Assembly: GCF_050633145.1 (NCBI RefSeq)
Contig: NZ_JBOEFY010000037.1
Coordinates: 29,909 to 93,908 of the forward strand
Direction of reading: 5' to 3'
Source: Kordia sp050633145
GTDB taxonomy: Bacteria; Bacteroidota; Bacteroidia; Flavobacteriales; Flavobacteriaceae
DNA length: 64,000 nt
The translations under genes and the position numbers were made by a program. Under the pieces are notes generated by a model. The model was not told the origin of the DNA. It was given only the letters and a program-made list of their open reading frames with translations, and did not search any database. This document shows positions 1 through 7,556 of this stretch, piece after piece. Numbering within the stretch: position 1 is the first letter of the stretch; every line of letters starts with the position of its first letter.

Positions 1-1928
1 GCTCCGCTTACGTTTTTTACTTCAATCCATTTATCTGTAGAAGCGCCTTCATAATATTGTGTAATCATGATATCACTAGAACCAGCACCATCATTGTCTG
101 TAATTGTTAGTGTATGCGTCGAATTTGTTCCTATAGAAGGCGTAGTTCCTCCAGAAACATTTTGTAAGTTTAAAATAACCGTTTCACTAGGTTCTGTTAC
201 CGCATCATCATTTGAGATAAAGATAGACACACATTGGTTTGTTGATGATCCTGCTGGAAATGTTAGCGTTACTGGAAACGAGATTGCAGCTGGCGATCCT
301 GCACCATCATCGTAATCTGTTCCATTGGTTGCAGTACTTGCGCCATCAAGTGCAACTTCAACCGTTGTTGCTGTAGAACCACTAGGATTCGTAATTGCAA
401 CACATACATCGATGGTAACTCCATCTTCCGCTAGTGTTGAGGTAGTACTTACAAATTCTACCTGCGTGCTTGCACATGGAGATAGTAATGAGTTTGTTCC
501 TGGCGATCCACCAATAGTGACTTCTTGCCAATTGGTTCCTGTATCAGAATTGTCCATTGAAACATCAACTACATGTAGAGAAGCATCATTTCCATTTCCT
601 CCGTCGCCACTTGCATAGGTTACTACATCGGCAACTGTAGTTCCGTCTGCGGCAAATAGTGTAATTGTATCTGTTGAGTTTACTAAATTGTTTGTGCTAT
701 TTGTACTAGCATCTTCTCCTTCATCTGGCGTAAAATTACATCCATTATTGTAGGTTCCGTCACCATTACTTCCAAGCGATATTGTGATACAAGCGCCATC
801 TGCTAGTGTTGTGCTTCCTCCAAATGTGTGTTCGGTAACACCACCAACATCAATAATATAAGAGCTTAAGTCTTGTGTGCTTCCAGAAACATTACATATT
901 TCTATCCATTCGTCATCAGTACTCGTAGTATTGTACATGATTTCTGTGATGACCACATCTGCTGTTGGAGGTGCATTTACGTCCAATTGTACAGAATCAT
1001 TACTCCAAACACCACCAGTTCCTCCATAGGTAAAATTACAACTATTGAGTCGAAAGCGAGAAGCATAGTAATACGTTCCTATTGCCAACCCTGAACCAAT
1101 TTCTGCTATAAATTCGTCATTATTTCCCGATTGTGTATTAAACGTTGCTACAACCCATGTCCAACCAGCTCCAACACTAGGATCATTATTTGTTGTATTG
1201 TAACCAATCCATGCTTCAATTCCTGCACCTGCGCCTGCTGCTTCTGTGACTCCTAATTCAAATGTTTGTGCTGTTACATTAAAAGTATCGCCCACTGTTA
1301 TTGTTTGTGGTGAAGATGTTGGCGATTGAATATTTGCCGTATCAACAGCATCTGTACATGAAGAAACTACTGTTCCATTTACGATAATATCATTTCCTGA
1401 ACCTTCAAATCCTCCTGAACCGCCTGTAGATTCTGAAAAACCATATATTCTATATGTAACTGCTGCTGAATTTCCTGTTTGACTTACTGTAAATGTAATT
1501 ACTTGTGTACTTGTATTATCGACGATAGCCATTTCTGCATCAATATTTGCCGCATAACTATCTAATGAACTTCGCAAAGAAATAGCACTTAGTCCAGTTC
1601 CCGAACGTTGTACATTGAAGACCATCGTTGTTACATTGAAATCAAAACCACTGTTAGGTGTGATTGTGAATTCCATATAATCATTTCCTGAGACAGCATT
1701 TGCTATACTTGTTGTTGCCCAAGAAGTGGCATTAAATCTATTTCCGTTGTTAGATGCAGTAAGTCCGCTACCTCTAGTTATGGTTGAAGTAGATAGGTTT
1801 GCATCGTTTGTATTTGATACCGCTGAAGCTTCGTTTCCTGCTAATCCATTGAAATCAAAGGTTAAAATTTGACCATGACCAATAAAACACATTAGAAAAA
1901 AGAAAACGGGGGCTATTTTTTTTTTCAT
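1..1928 (-). CDS. Large surface protein with lamin-tail and Calx-beta domains (3' end outside window)
   Basis: The frame is open from an ATG at 1926-1928 to the window edge, giving about 642 residues with no stop. The N-terminus is a signal peptide (Lys-rich start, hydrophobic run, then GHGQ). A Ser/Thr/Asn-rich beta region follows. Around residues 320-365 is a lamin-tail-like segment (ADVVITEIMYN, then DDEWIEICN). Next comes a Calx-beta-like segment (LAEDGVTIDVCV, then DDAVTEPSETVILNL), and a second lamin-tail copy (IMITQYYEGASTDKWIEVKN) begins at the window edge. Such multidomain proteins are exported in Flavobacteriia and often carry a type IX secretion signal at the C-terminus, which cannot be seen here. 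Its role is probably adhesion or an extracellular enzyme. The plus-strand open frames opposite it are shadows. Confidence 0.85.
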   Translation of the reverse strand, partial: MKKKIAPVFFFLMCFIGHGQILTFDFNGLAGNEASAVSNTNDANLSTSTITRGSGLTASNNGNRFNATSWATTSIANAVSGNDYMEFTITPNSGFDFNVTTMVFNVQRSGTGLSAISLRSSLDSYAANIDAEMAIVDNTSTQVITFTVSQTGNSAAVTYRIYGFSESTGGSGGFEGSGNDIIVNGTVVSSCTDAVDTANIQSPTSSPQTITVGDTFNVTAQTFELGVTEAAGAGAGIEAWIGYNTTNNDPSVGAGWTWVVATFNTQSGNNDEFIAEIGSGLAIGTYYYASRFRLNSCNFTYGGTGGVWSNDSVQLDVNAPPTADVVITEIMYNTTSTDDEWIEICNVSGSTQDLSSYIIDVGGVTEHTFGGSTTLADGACITISLGSNGDGTYNNGCNFTPDEGEDASTNSTNNLVNSTDTITLFAADGTTVADVVTYASGDGGNGNDASLHVVDVSMDNSDTGTNWQEVTIGGSPGTNSLLSPCASTQVEFVSTTSTLAEDGVTIDVCVAITNPSGSTATTVEVALDGASTATNGTDYDDGAGSPAAISFPVTLTFPAGSSTNQCVSIFISNDDAVTEPSETVILNLQNVSGGTTPSIGTNSTHTLTITDNDGAGSSDIMITQYYEGASTDKWIEVKNVSG

Positions 1929-2033
1929 ACCGCTACATTTTATAACCCTACTAAGATACTGGATTATCAGCTAATTATCAAGAGTCTAAAAACTTGTTTC
2001 TGTAAATAAATAGTTATTCTTTTGTAACCTCGT

Positions 2034-2504
2034 ATGGAAAAAAAGTCTTATTCAATTACCGAAGCCAAAGTAAAACTGCAACAATTTTGCGCTTATCAAG
2101 ACCGTTGCCATAAAGAAGTTGTTGAAAAATTACAGAAAATAAACATGATTCCTGAAGCTATCGATTTGATTGTAACCGAATTGATTCAAGATAATTTTTT
2201 AAATGAGGAACGCTTTGCTAGAAGTTTTGCCAGAGGAAAGTTTAGAATAAAAAAATGGGGGCGTTTACGTATTGTTAGAGAGTTGAAGTTTCGGAATATT
2301 TCGAAATATAATATTGATGCAGCGCTGAAAGAAATTGAAGAAGCTGACTATTTAAACACATTGGATGAATTGGCTAGGAAACGTGCTAATGCTGTAAAAG
2401 AGACAAATCCGCTTAAGCGAAAAAAGAAAATTGCTGATTATTTATTTTATAGAGGTTGGGAATCGCACTTGGTTTACGAAAAGATCAATGAGTTGGTGAA
2501 GTAA
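2034..2504 (+). CDS. recX: Regulatory protein RecX
   Basis: This 156-residue protein matches the RecX family in length and in its repeated three-helix layout. The middle carries the typical NEERFARSFARGKFRIKKWG stretch and the C-terminus ends in a YRGWESHLVYEKI-like helix. RecX binds RecA and limits RecA filament extension during recombination and the SOS response. The start is the ATG at 2034, shortly after the divergent surface-protein gene. There is no recA in the window, which is normal for the phylum. Identification is secure from sequence pattern. Confidence 0.93.
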   Translation: MEKKSYSITEAKVKLQQFCAYQDRCHKEVVEKLQKINMIPEAIDLIVTELIQDNFLNEERFARSFARGKFRIKKWGRLRIVRELKFRNISKYNIDAALKEIEEADYLNTLDELARKRANAVKETNPLKRKKKIADYLFYRGWESHLVYEKINELVK

Positions 2505-2557
2505 GTTTATGAATTAGTGTAATTTTGCACATAACGATCCAGAAAAGAAGAATTTTT

Positions 2558-3133
2558 ATGGCAACACTTACATCTCATATTTCTTCAAATAGTAGAGCAT
2601 ACATGCGATTTATTTTTGCAGCTTTATTTTTAACTATGATTCCTTTAAGATTTTGGAGTATTTATAACCTTGTCTTTTCTAGTCTTATATTTTTTATGCT
2701 TGTTTATGATTTATTCAAAAGAAACTATCCTCAAAATCAACTTGAAGCATCTTCATACTATCTATTTTGGATTGTAGCATTTTTAACTATTATCACTAAT
2801 ATTAACTTACGTTATAATTACTTTGATTCTGATTTTAGCTCCTCATTTTTGCATTATCCGATTAAAGAAATTTTAATTATAAAGTCTATAGTTTTTATTA
2901 TTTCCTTTATTAGATATCGGAGTATTGTAGTCACAAAAACCATTTTAAGTAAACTTTGGCTCGTAACCATGTCTTTACATTTCGCTTTTCTTTTATTAAA
3001 TTCAACTTACAGTTTTCAAATTATATCTTACAACTTAGCCATTATTTCCGCTATAGAAACTGTACTTATTATTTTTACAGAAAAGGAGTTATTAATATAT
3101 AAATCGAGTATTTTCGATTTTTTGTGGGATTAA
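2558..3133 (+). CDS. Small multi-pass membrane protein, unknown function
   Basis: From the ATG at 2558 this is 191 residues (MATLTSHIS start). A TTG further upstream at 2525 keeps the frame open, but the ATG after the purine-rich AGAAAAGAAGAA is the better start. The protein is dominated by about six hydrophobic segments rich in Phe, Ile, Leu and Tyr, with few charged residues except in short loops. This predicts an inner-membrane protein. I do not recognise the family. It lies 53 bases after recX on the same strand and could be co-transcribed, although nothing suggests a shared function. Confidence 0.7.
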   Translation: MATLTSHISSNSRAYMRFIFAALFLTMIPLRFWSIYNLVFSSLIFFMLVYDLFKRNYPQNQLEASSYYLFWIVAFLTIITNINLRYNYFDSDFSSSFLHYPIKEILIIKSIVFIISFIRYRSIVVTKTILSKLWLVTMSLHFAFLLLNSTYSFQIISYNLAIISAIETVLIIFTEKELLIYKSSIFDFLWD

Positions 3134-3177
3134 AAATTCTAATAAACAACAAAACAAAGACTTGTGCTTGTCTATCA

Positions 3178-4053
3178 TTAGCGTATTTCTAGATTATTCT
3201 TTCGATGCGTTCGTAAAACAGCTTCCTCATTTTTCCAATCAATCCATTTTTGCCCCTTTATTTTACGCATGAAATTGTCGTAATGTCTCATGATAAAAAA
3301 GTTATACACTGCTCTCCCTAAGTTTTTTGGATTCTTAGCAAATGAGCGCAAACTCATAGAGAAACCTGGTGTTATGTATTTCATGTAATGCCAATATCCT
3401 TCTGGCATATAAAGTATGTTCCCATGTTCTAACTCTGTAATATGCCCTTGTGCTTTTTGCAAGGCTGGCCATTTTTCAAAGTCAGGATTTGAGAAGTCAA
3501 TATCTTCACGAACAATCAGAGAATGTGGAATTTTGTAGAGGTAATCATTTTGTTTTTGATCGAACAGAATGCATTGTTTTTTTCCTTCAAAATGAAAGTG
3601 AAAAATATTAGCTAAGTCAATATCATAATGCATAAACGTATGTGAGTTGGTTCCTCCAAAGAATAACATTGGTAAGGATTTCATCAACTTTAATCCAAAA
3701 TCTGGATAGGTATAGTCATTTTGGAGCGAAGGAATTTCTTTTAGAATATTCCACAGAAAAATACGATATTTTGTAGGTTCTCGTTTGAGTAAATCTACAT
3801 ATTCCGACATTTTCATTTTTGCATGTGGTTCGTTGAAACCATCTTTATAATCTACAGGTCTGTCATCATATAGTGGGACTTCTTTATCGCCCGCTATTTC
3901 TTTCATATACTCCAAACTCCATTTGGTATACGCAGGCCAATCTTCAATAAAATTTTCTATCACCACAGGTTTCTGTGGCTTAAAGTAATTTTTAATAAAG
4001 TCTTCTTTGGTAATTGTTTTAACCCTTGGAATTTCTTGTAGATTCAATTTCAA
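3178..4053 (-). CDS. Cupin-like (JmjC/Cupin_8) 2-oxoglutarate oxygenase family protein
   Basis: This 291-residue protein opens with the family's typical 'put a good word in for' segment (KPVVIENFIEDWPA). It carries the metal-binding triad H142-x-D144 (MHYDID) and H222 (GYWHYMKY) of Fe(II)/2-oxoglutarate hydroxylases. The GKKQCILFD strand after the first His supplies the usual 2-oxoglutarate-binding Lys. All ligands are present, so the enzyme is probably active on a protein, tRNA or small-molecule substrate that sequence alone does not show. It reads in the same direction as bioB but is separated from it by a strong terminator, so it is a separate transcript. Confidence 0.85.
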   Translation of the reverse strand: MKLNLQEIPRVKTITKEDFIKNYFKPQKPVVIENFIEDWPAYTKWSLEYMKEIAGDKEVPLYDDRPVDYKDGFNEPHAKMKMSEYVDLLKREPTKYRIFLWNILKEIPSLQNDYTYPDFGLKLMKSLPMLFFGGTNSHTFMHYDIDLANIFHFHFEGKKQCILFDQKQNDYLYKIPHSLIVREDIDFSNPDFEKWPALQKAQGHITELEHGNILYMPEGYWHYMKYITPGFSMSLRSFAKNPKNLGRAVYNFFIMRHYDNFMRKIKGQKWIDWKNEEAVLRTHRKNNLEIR

Positions 4054-4115
4054 AATTCTAACGTTTATTCTAGCTAAGTTAATAAATTGTTATGAAAAAT
4101 ATATTTTTTAAACAA

Positions 4116-4143
4116 AAAAAGAGCTCAATTATGAGCTCTTTTT
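4116..4143 (-). terminator. Rho-independent terminator after bioB
   Basis: A perfect hairpin, stem GAGCTCA/TGAGCTC with a 4-base loop, is flanked by A5 and T5. It lies 23 bases past the bioB stop and before the cupin gene start. Confidence 0.9.
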
Positions 4144-4166
4144 AGAATATATTTTGATACTCATTA

Positions 4167-5273
4167 CTATTTCTTTTCTAATGCGGCGGCTTTCTTGTTT
4201 TCTTTTGCCTGCTCGTTTCGTTCGATTGTATGCCCTGGTCTTGACCATTTTGGTTTTTCTCCTAGCGCTTGATACTGAGAATCTTCAGCTTCTACAGTTT
4301 GTGGTTGCACCTTCTTTGTAAATGGTTTTTGAGGATTTAATCCTAACATTTCAAACATTTTCATGTCTTCATTTACATCTGGATTTGGTGTTGTTAGTAA
4401 TTTATCTCCCGCAAAAATAGAGTTTGCGCCAGCAAAGAAACACATTGCTTGTCCTTCTCTACTCATGTTGGTTCTTCCAGCAGATAAACGTACTTGTGTT
4501 TCTGGCATTACAATTCTTGTGGTAGCTACCATACGAATCATATCCCAAATTTCTACAGGTTTTTCATTTTCTAACGGAGTTCCGTCAACAGCTACTAATG
4601 CATTGATTGGTACAGATTCTGGTTGCGGATTTAATGTTGCCAAAGCGGCTACCATTCCTGCACGATCTTCTACAGATTCTCCCATTCCTATAATTCCACC
4701 ACTACAAACCGTTACATTGGTTTTACGAACATTATCAATCGTTTCCAAACGATCTTCATATCCACGTGTTGAGATGACTTCTTTATAGTATTCTTCCGAT
4801 GAGTCTAAGTTGTGATTGTAAGCGTACAACCCTGCTTCTGCTAAACGTTGTGCTTGGTTTTCTGTCACCATTCCTAGCGTACAGCAAACTTCCATATCTA
4901 GTTTATTAATGGTACGTACCATTTCTAATACTTGATCGAATTCTGGTCCGTCTTTTACATTTCTCCATGCTGCTCCCATACATACTCGCGAGCTTCCCGA
5001 AGCTTTGGCACGTAATGCTTGTGCTTTTACATGCGAAACGGTCATTAAATCATTTCCTTCAATATCGGTATGGTAACGTGCTGCTTGCGGACAATACCCA
5101 CAATCTTCAGGACATCCTCCCGTTTTTATAGATAGTAATGTAGACACTTGCACGGTATTTGGATCGTGATGAACTCTGTGTACCGTTGCTGCTTCATATA
5201 GCAATTCCATCATTGGTTTGTTGTAAATCGCTATGATTTCTTCTTTAGTCCAATTGTGTCGAATGTTGTTCAT
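4167..5273 (-). CDS. bioB: Biotin synthase
   Basis: This radical SAM enzyme inserts sulfur into dethiobiotin to make biotin. The 368-residue protein has the SAM-cluster motif C54-x3-C58-x2-C61 (GGCPEDCGYCPQ) and conserved blocks such as YNHNLDSS, CSGGIIGMGES and LSAGRTNMSREGQ. The sequence after about residue 325 is a Lys/Glu-rich, probably disordered tail longer than in E. coli BioB. Two tightly spaced upstream genes read the same way (gap 28 bases), yet a TATTTTTG box in that gap may give bioB its own promoter. The other bio genes are 11-15 kb away in a second cluster. Confidence 0.97.
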   Translation of the reverse strand: MNNIRHNWTKEEIIAIYNKPMMELLYEAATVHRVHHDPNTVQVSTLLSIKTGGCPEDCGYCPQAARYHTDIEGNDLMTVSHVKAQALRAKASGSSRVCMGAAWRNVKDGPEFDQVLEMVRTINKLDMEVCCTLGMVTENQAQRLAEAGLYAYNHNLDSSEEYYKEVISTRGYEDRLETIDNVRKTNVTVCSGGIIGMGESVEDRAGMVAALATLNPQPESVPINALVAVDGTPLENEKPVEIWDMIRMVATTRIVMPETQVRLSAGRTNMSREGQAMCFFAGANSIFAGDKLLTTPNPDVNEDMKMFEMLGLNPQKPFTKKVQPQTVEAEDSQYQALGEKPKWSRPGHTIERNEQAKENKKAAALEKK

Positions 5274-5292
5274 AAAAAAGTAAGTTTGGTGA

Positions 5293-5300
5293 CAAAAATA
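5293..5300 (-). promoter_or_regulatory. Candidate -7 promoter box for bioB
   Basis: The minus strand reads TATTTTTG followed by TCACC, matching the Bacteroidota -7 consensus TAnnTTTG, 20 bases before the bioB start. No clear -33 TTTG is seen at 19-21 bases upstream, so it is a partial match. Confidence 0.45.
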
Positions 5301-5301
5301 G

Positions 5302-5784
5302 TTATAACCATTTAGATTCTGCTTCTGTTGCGTCTAAAATATCAATTTTTAATATTTCTGCTATTTGTTTTGCTATTTGAAATGCTTTTTCTTTCTTTTT
5401 TGCGGTGTATGCTTTGATGCGATGATTTCCATTGTAAAATAAATTTACAATAATAACATTACTTCGTACTCTCGCTTCCGCAGAACGAGAACGTACCATG
5501 ACCGATTCTGTCGTACTAAACACGGAAACATAGTCTATTTCTGGTAATTCTTTCCATTTTCCATATCGAATTCCAAATACTTCTGTGAAAGTTCGATACT
5601 TATTCGCTTCAAAATCAATTTCAGATCCATCTGTATAAAGATAAAAAAAAGATAACCCGCAAAGAATAAAACCATAGAGAAAGCCTGTAATAAGCAATAC
5701 AATTCCGCAAGCAAGTGCAACCATTCCTAAAAGTGTTTTTATGATGAGTACATCTTCTTTAAAGACAATTTTTGTATCACTCAT
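5302..5784 (-). CDS. Membrane protein with two N-terminal helices; paralogue of 20299-20802
   Basis: The best start is the ATG at 5782-5784 (MSDTKIVFKED), giving 160 residues. It overlaps the stop of the upstream hydrolase gene by 8 bases (ATGAGTGA), which implies translational coupling. Two adjacent hydrophobic segments (about residues 15-50) are followed by a cytoplasmic beta-rich domain. That domain has a GKWKELPEIDYVSVF block and ends in KIDILDATEAESKWL. The protein at 20299-20802 has the same order, with GKWKSLPALEYISVF and QIDLLDATVANDSKWIEL, so the two are clear paralogues. One sits next to bioB and the other next to bioF. I do not recognise a characterised family and give no function. 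Confidence 0.8.
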   Translation of the reverse strand: MSDTKIVFKEDVLIIKTLLGMVALACGIVLLITGFLYGFILCGLSFFYLYTDGSEIDFEANKYRTFTEVFGIRYGKWKELPEIDYVSVFSTTESVMVRSRSAEARVRSNVIIVNLFYNGNHRIKAYTAKKKEKAFQIAKQIAEILKIDILDATEAESKWL

Positions 5785-6742
5785 TGATGAAATCTGTAAA
5801 TAGTTTATAGAATTTATCTGCTTCTTCCAAGTATGGATTGTGCCCACTTTGCTCAAACATTACAAATTTGGCTTGTGGCATAAATTGCTTGTATTGCACT
5901 GCAAATTCTGGCGTAGAAACACCATCATAACGACCTGCAACGATTAAGGTTTTTGCTTTTATATTTTTTAATTCTTTTCGATAATCTTGATAGATCATAC
6001 TTCCAGAAACATCAAAATCGCCATCTTTTCCAATGATAGAAACATATACATCATTTGCCCAACCTCTATGTTTTTCTTTTGGCGAATTTTGCTTCAGTTT
6101 TGTGTTGTGATAGTATACATATTTGGTTGGAAAACTTCCGTAGACTTTCATAAATTCAGGATCGCTTGAAACATATCCTAACGCACGTAATGAATCTACT
6201 TTTTTCCATTTTTCAGGAAAGTGTGTTTTTGCATAACGATTGTAACTATCGCAGTTTGCTTGCCACATAGCACCACTGTGAAAACCATTAATCAACACCA
6301 TTTTGTCAACATTGTCTTTGTATTTGATGGCGTATGCTTGCGCAGGAACAGTTCCGTACGAATGTCCTACCAAAGAGATTTTTTTGAATTTTAAGAGTTT
6401 GCGAAGTTTTTCAATGAGTTCAACATCATTTTCCACTGAATATTCAGATGGGTTTTTAGCATCATCGCTTTTACCTCTTCCCAAGAAATCGAAAAACACA
6501 ACTGTATTGGTTTTGTAGTATTGTCCAAAATTCCCTTGCATGTAATCGTGAGAGTTTCCTGGTCCGCCAGGTAAAAAGAAAATTGGATCTCCAGATCCTT
6601 TTACTTCTACATTAATTTTGTAACCATCAATGGTGTAGAATTTTGATTCGAATTTATCAAAGATATCTGCTTCTTGTTGTGCAAAAGTTGAAGAAGTTGC
6701 ACCAAATACAAACACTAGTAAAAGACGTGACAATAATTTCAT
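5777..6742 (-). CDS. Secreted alpha/beta hydrolase, proline-iminopeptidase-like
   Basis: The start at 6742 gives 321 residues beginning with a signal peptide (MKLLSRLLLVFVFGATSSTFAQQ region); an alternative start lies 9 bases upstream. The fold shows an oxyanion block LPGGPGNSHDY resembling the HGGPG of prolyl iminopeptidases. It also has a nucleophile elbow GHSYGT, an acid in AGRYDGVSTPE and a catalytic His in QSGHNPYLEE. All catalytic residues are present. It is first in a three-gene run with a membrane protein and bioB. BioH of biotin synthesis is also an alpha/beta hydrolase, but this one is exported, so I do not call it BioH. Confidence 0.85.
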   Translation of the reverse strand: MKLLSRLLLVFVFGATSSTFAQQEADIFDKFESKFYTIDGYKINVEVKGSGDPIFFLPGGPGNSHDYMQGNFGQYYKTNTVVFFDFLGRGKSDDAKNPSEYSVENDVELIEKLRKLLKFKKISLVGHSYGTVPAQAYAIKYKDNVDKMVLINGFHSGAMWQANCDSYNRYAKTHFPEKWKKVDSLRALGYVSSDPEFMKVYGSFPTKYVYYHNTKLKQNSPKEKHRGWANDVYVSIIGKDGDFDVSGSMIYQDYRKELKNIKAKTLIVAGRYDGVSTPEFAVQYKQFMPQAKFVMFEQSGHNPYLEEADKFYKLFTDFINE

Positions 6743-6945
6743 AGCTAACAATTTATTGTAAATATAGCTATTTGACTAGAAAAGATGAATTACGTTACAA
6801 AGGAAAAGACATATATTAGACTATCCTTTTATTTTTTATTGTAAAAAGGAATTCCTCAGAAACAATAACTTCCAAGGAATTCTATAAAAATAATCAAATG
6901 ATCAGAATTTCTTCCGATCAGAATTGATCAAAGTTCACTTATAAA

Positions 6946-7089
6946 TTAGAACGGAGAGCATGAAACAGCTCTGCTACAACTAGGTCTAAAAGTTCCTCTA
7001 CCACCTTTTACTTGCTCTAATTCATTAATTTTAAAAACAGAGATTGCTTTTTTATTAAGGCTCAACGATTTAAGATTCTTTTTCTTCAT
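6946..7089 (-). CDS. RiPP precursor peptide, GG-leader (class I lanthipeptide-like), 47 aa
   Basis: This short gene reads MKKKNLKSLSLNKKAIS as leader start, then a Gly-Gly at residues 29-30 and a 17-residue core with Cys38 and Cys44 plus Ser/Thr. The KKxxLKSLSLNKKxIS leader and GG cleavage site match the Bacteroidota natural-product precursor family (TIGR04149-like, often called class I lanthipeptide). The core has Ser/Thr available for dehydration and Cys for ring closure. It is the second of two precursors downstream of the TPR-AraC regulator at 7557-9173. Upstream elements at 7112-7141 and 7216-7244 recur at the 9425 gene. No modification enzyme is nearby, so the mature product is unknown. 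Confidence 0.85.
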   Translation of the reverse strand: MKKKNLKSLSLNKKAISVFKINELEQVKGGRGTFRPSCSRAVSCSPF

Positions 7090-7111
7090 TGTATTGATTG
7101 TTTAAATATAA

Positions 7112-7141
7112 CCTACTCTATTAAAGGTTTTCGGTTTTCCC
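7112..7141 (-). promoter_or_regulatory. Conserved proximal upstream element, copy 1
   Basis: Thirty bases, 22 bases before the 6946-7089 peptide start, match 9613-9642 at 27 of 30 positions. The shared core on the plus strand is AAAGGTTTTCGG. The identical spacing to the two start codons suggests a promoter or 5' leader element. Confidence 0.65.
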
Positions 7142-7215
7142 TTTTAAAATAAACATGCTAGCAATGCTTAAATTCTGACACTAATATCTATGATTTAGAA
7201 ATTATAGAAAACAAT

Positions 7216-7244
7216 CATATCGCGAGATTAAATAAAATAGGGTA
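7216..7244 (-). promoter_or_regulatory. Conserved distal upstream element, copy 1
   Basis: Twenty-nine bases match 9718-9746 at 24 of 29 positions. The element ends in AAAATAGGG, the half-site that also forms the inverted repeat at 7521-7544. It lies about 145 bases upstream of its peptide start in both copies, consistent with an activator site. Confidence 0.55.
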
Positions 7245-7300
7245 TAAAAAAAGTCTTGTGTAAAAACAAGACTTAAAAAATGGATTTTTATACGTAATTA

Positions 7301-7453
7301 TTACTTAGAATGAGAAGGACAGCCATCTCGAAATGTGATGTTATCAAAATCTGTTGGAAGACTCGATCCTCCTTTTATTTCGTTCGTTTTACTTAGGCTC
7401 ACCTTAGCTATAGTAGTTTTTTTTAGACTAAATTTTAGTAATTGGTTTTTCAT
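7301..7453 (-). CDS. RiPP precursor peptide, GG-leader, 50 aa
   Basis: This short gene starts at 7453 (MKNQLLKFSLKKTTIAKVSL) and has a Gly-Gly at residues 28-29 before a 21-residue core. The core contains two Ser directly after GG, several Thr/Ser/Asp and one Cys45 near the end. The Lys-rich leader with an FSLKKTTIAK block is the same type as the other precursors here, though more divergent. It is the first gene after the regulator at 7557-9173 on the same strand, 103 bases away. An inverted repeat at 7521-7544 lies between them. With a single Cys at most one thioether ring could form. Assignment rests on the leader pattern and context. Confidence 0.8.
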   Translation of the reverse strand: MKNQLLKFSLKKTTIAKVSLSKTNEIKGGSSLPTDFDNITFRDGCPSHSK

Positions 7454-7520
7454 ATTTAAAAGAGTTTTTGTTTTCACTTACTAAATATAGATGCTCACCG
7501 AAAAATAGCGAAATCATTAT

Positions 7521-7544
7521 ACCCTATTTTCTTTAAAATAGGGT
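7521..7544. promoter_or_regulatory. Perfect inverted repeat ACCCTATTTT-CTTT-AAAATAGGGT
   Basis: The arms are 10 bases each with a 4-base spacer, between the regulator stop and the 7301-7453 peptide gene. Single AAAATAGGG half-sites occur at 7234, 9736 and 9931, near the other precursors. This favours an operator for the locus over a simple terminator, although it could also end the regulator transcript. Confidence 0.6.
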
Positions 7545-7556
7545 CATTTTTAGCTT

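Noticed and set aside
67..1094. Plus-strand open frames opposite the first gene
   Set aside because: They are antisense to a continuous minus-strand reading frame with clear domains and have no recognisable protein features.
5777..6742. Secreted hydrolase as BioH
   Set aside because: It has a signal peptide and an iminopeptidase-like oxyanion motif, whereas BioH is cytosolic. bioB linkage alone is not enough.
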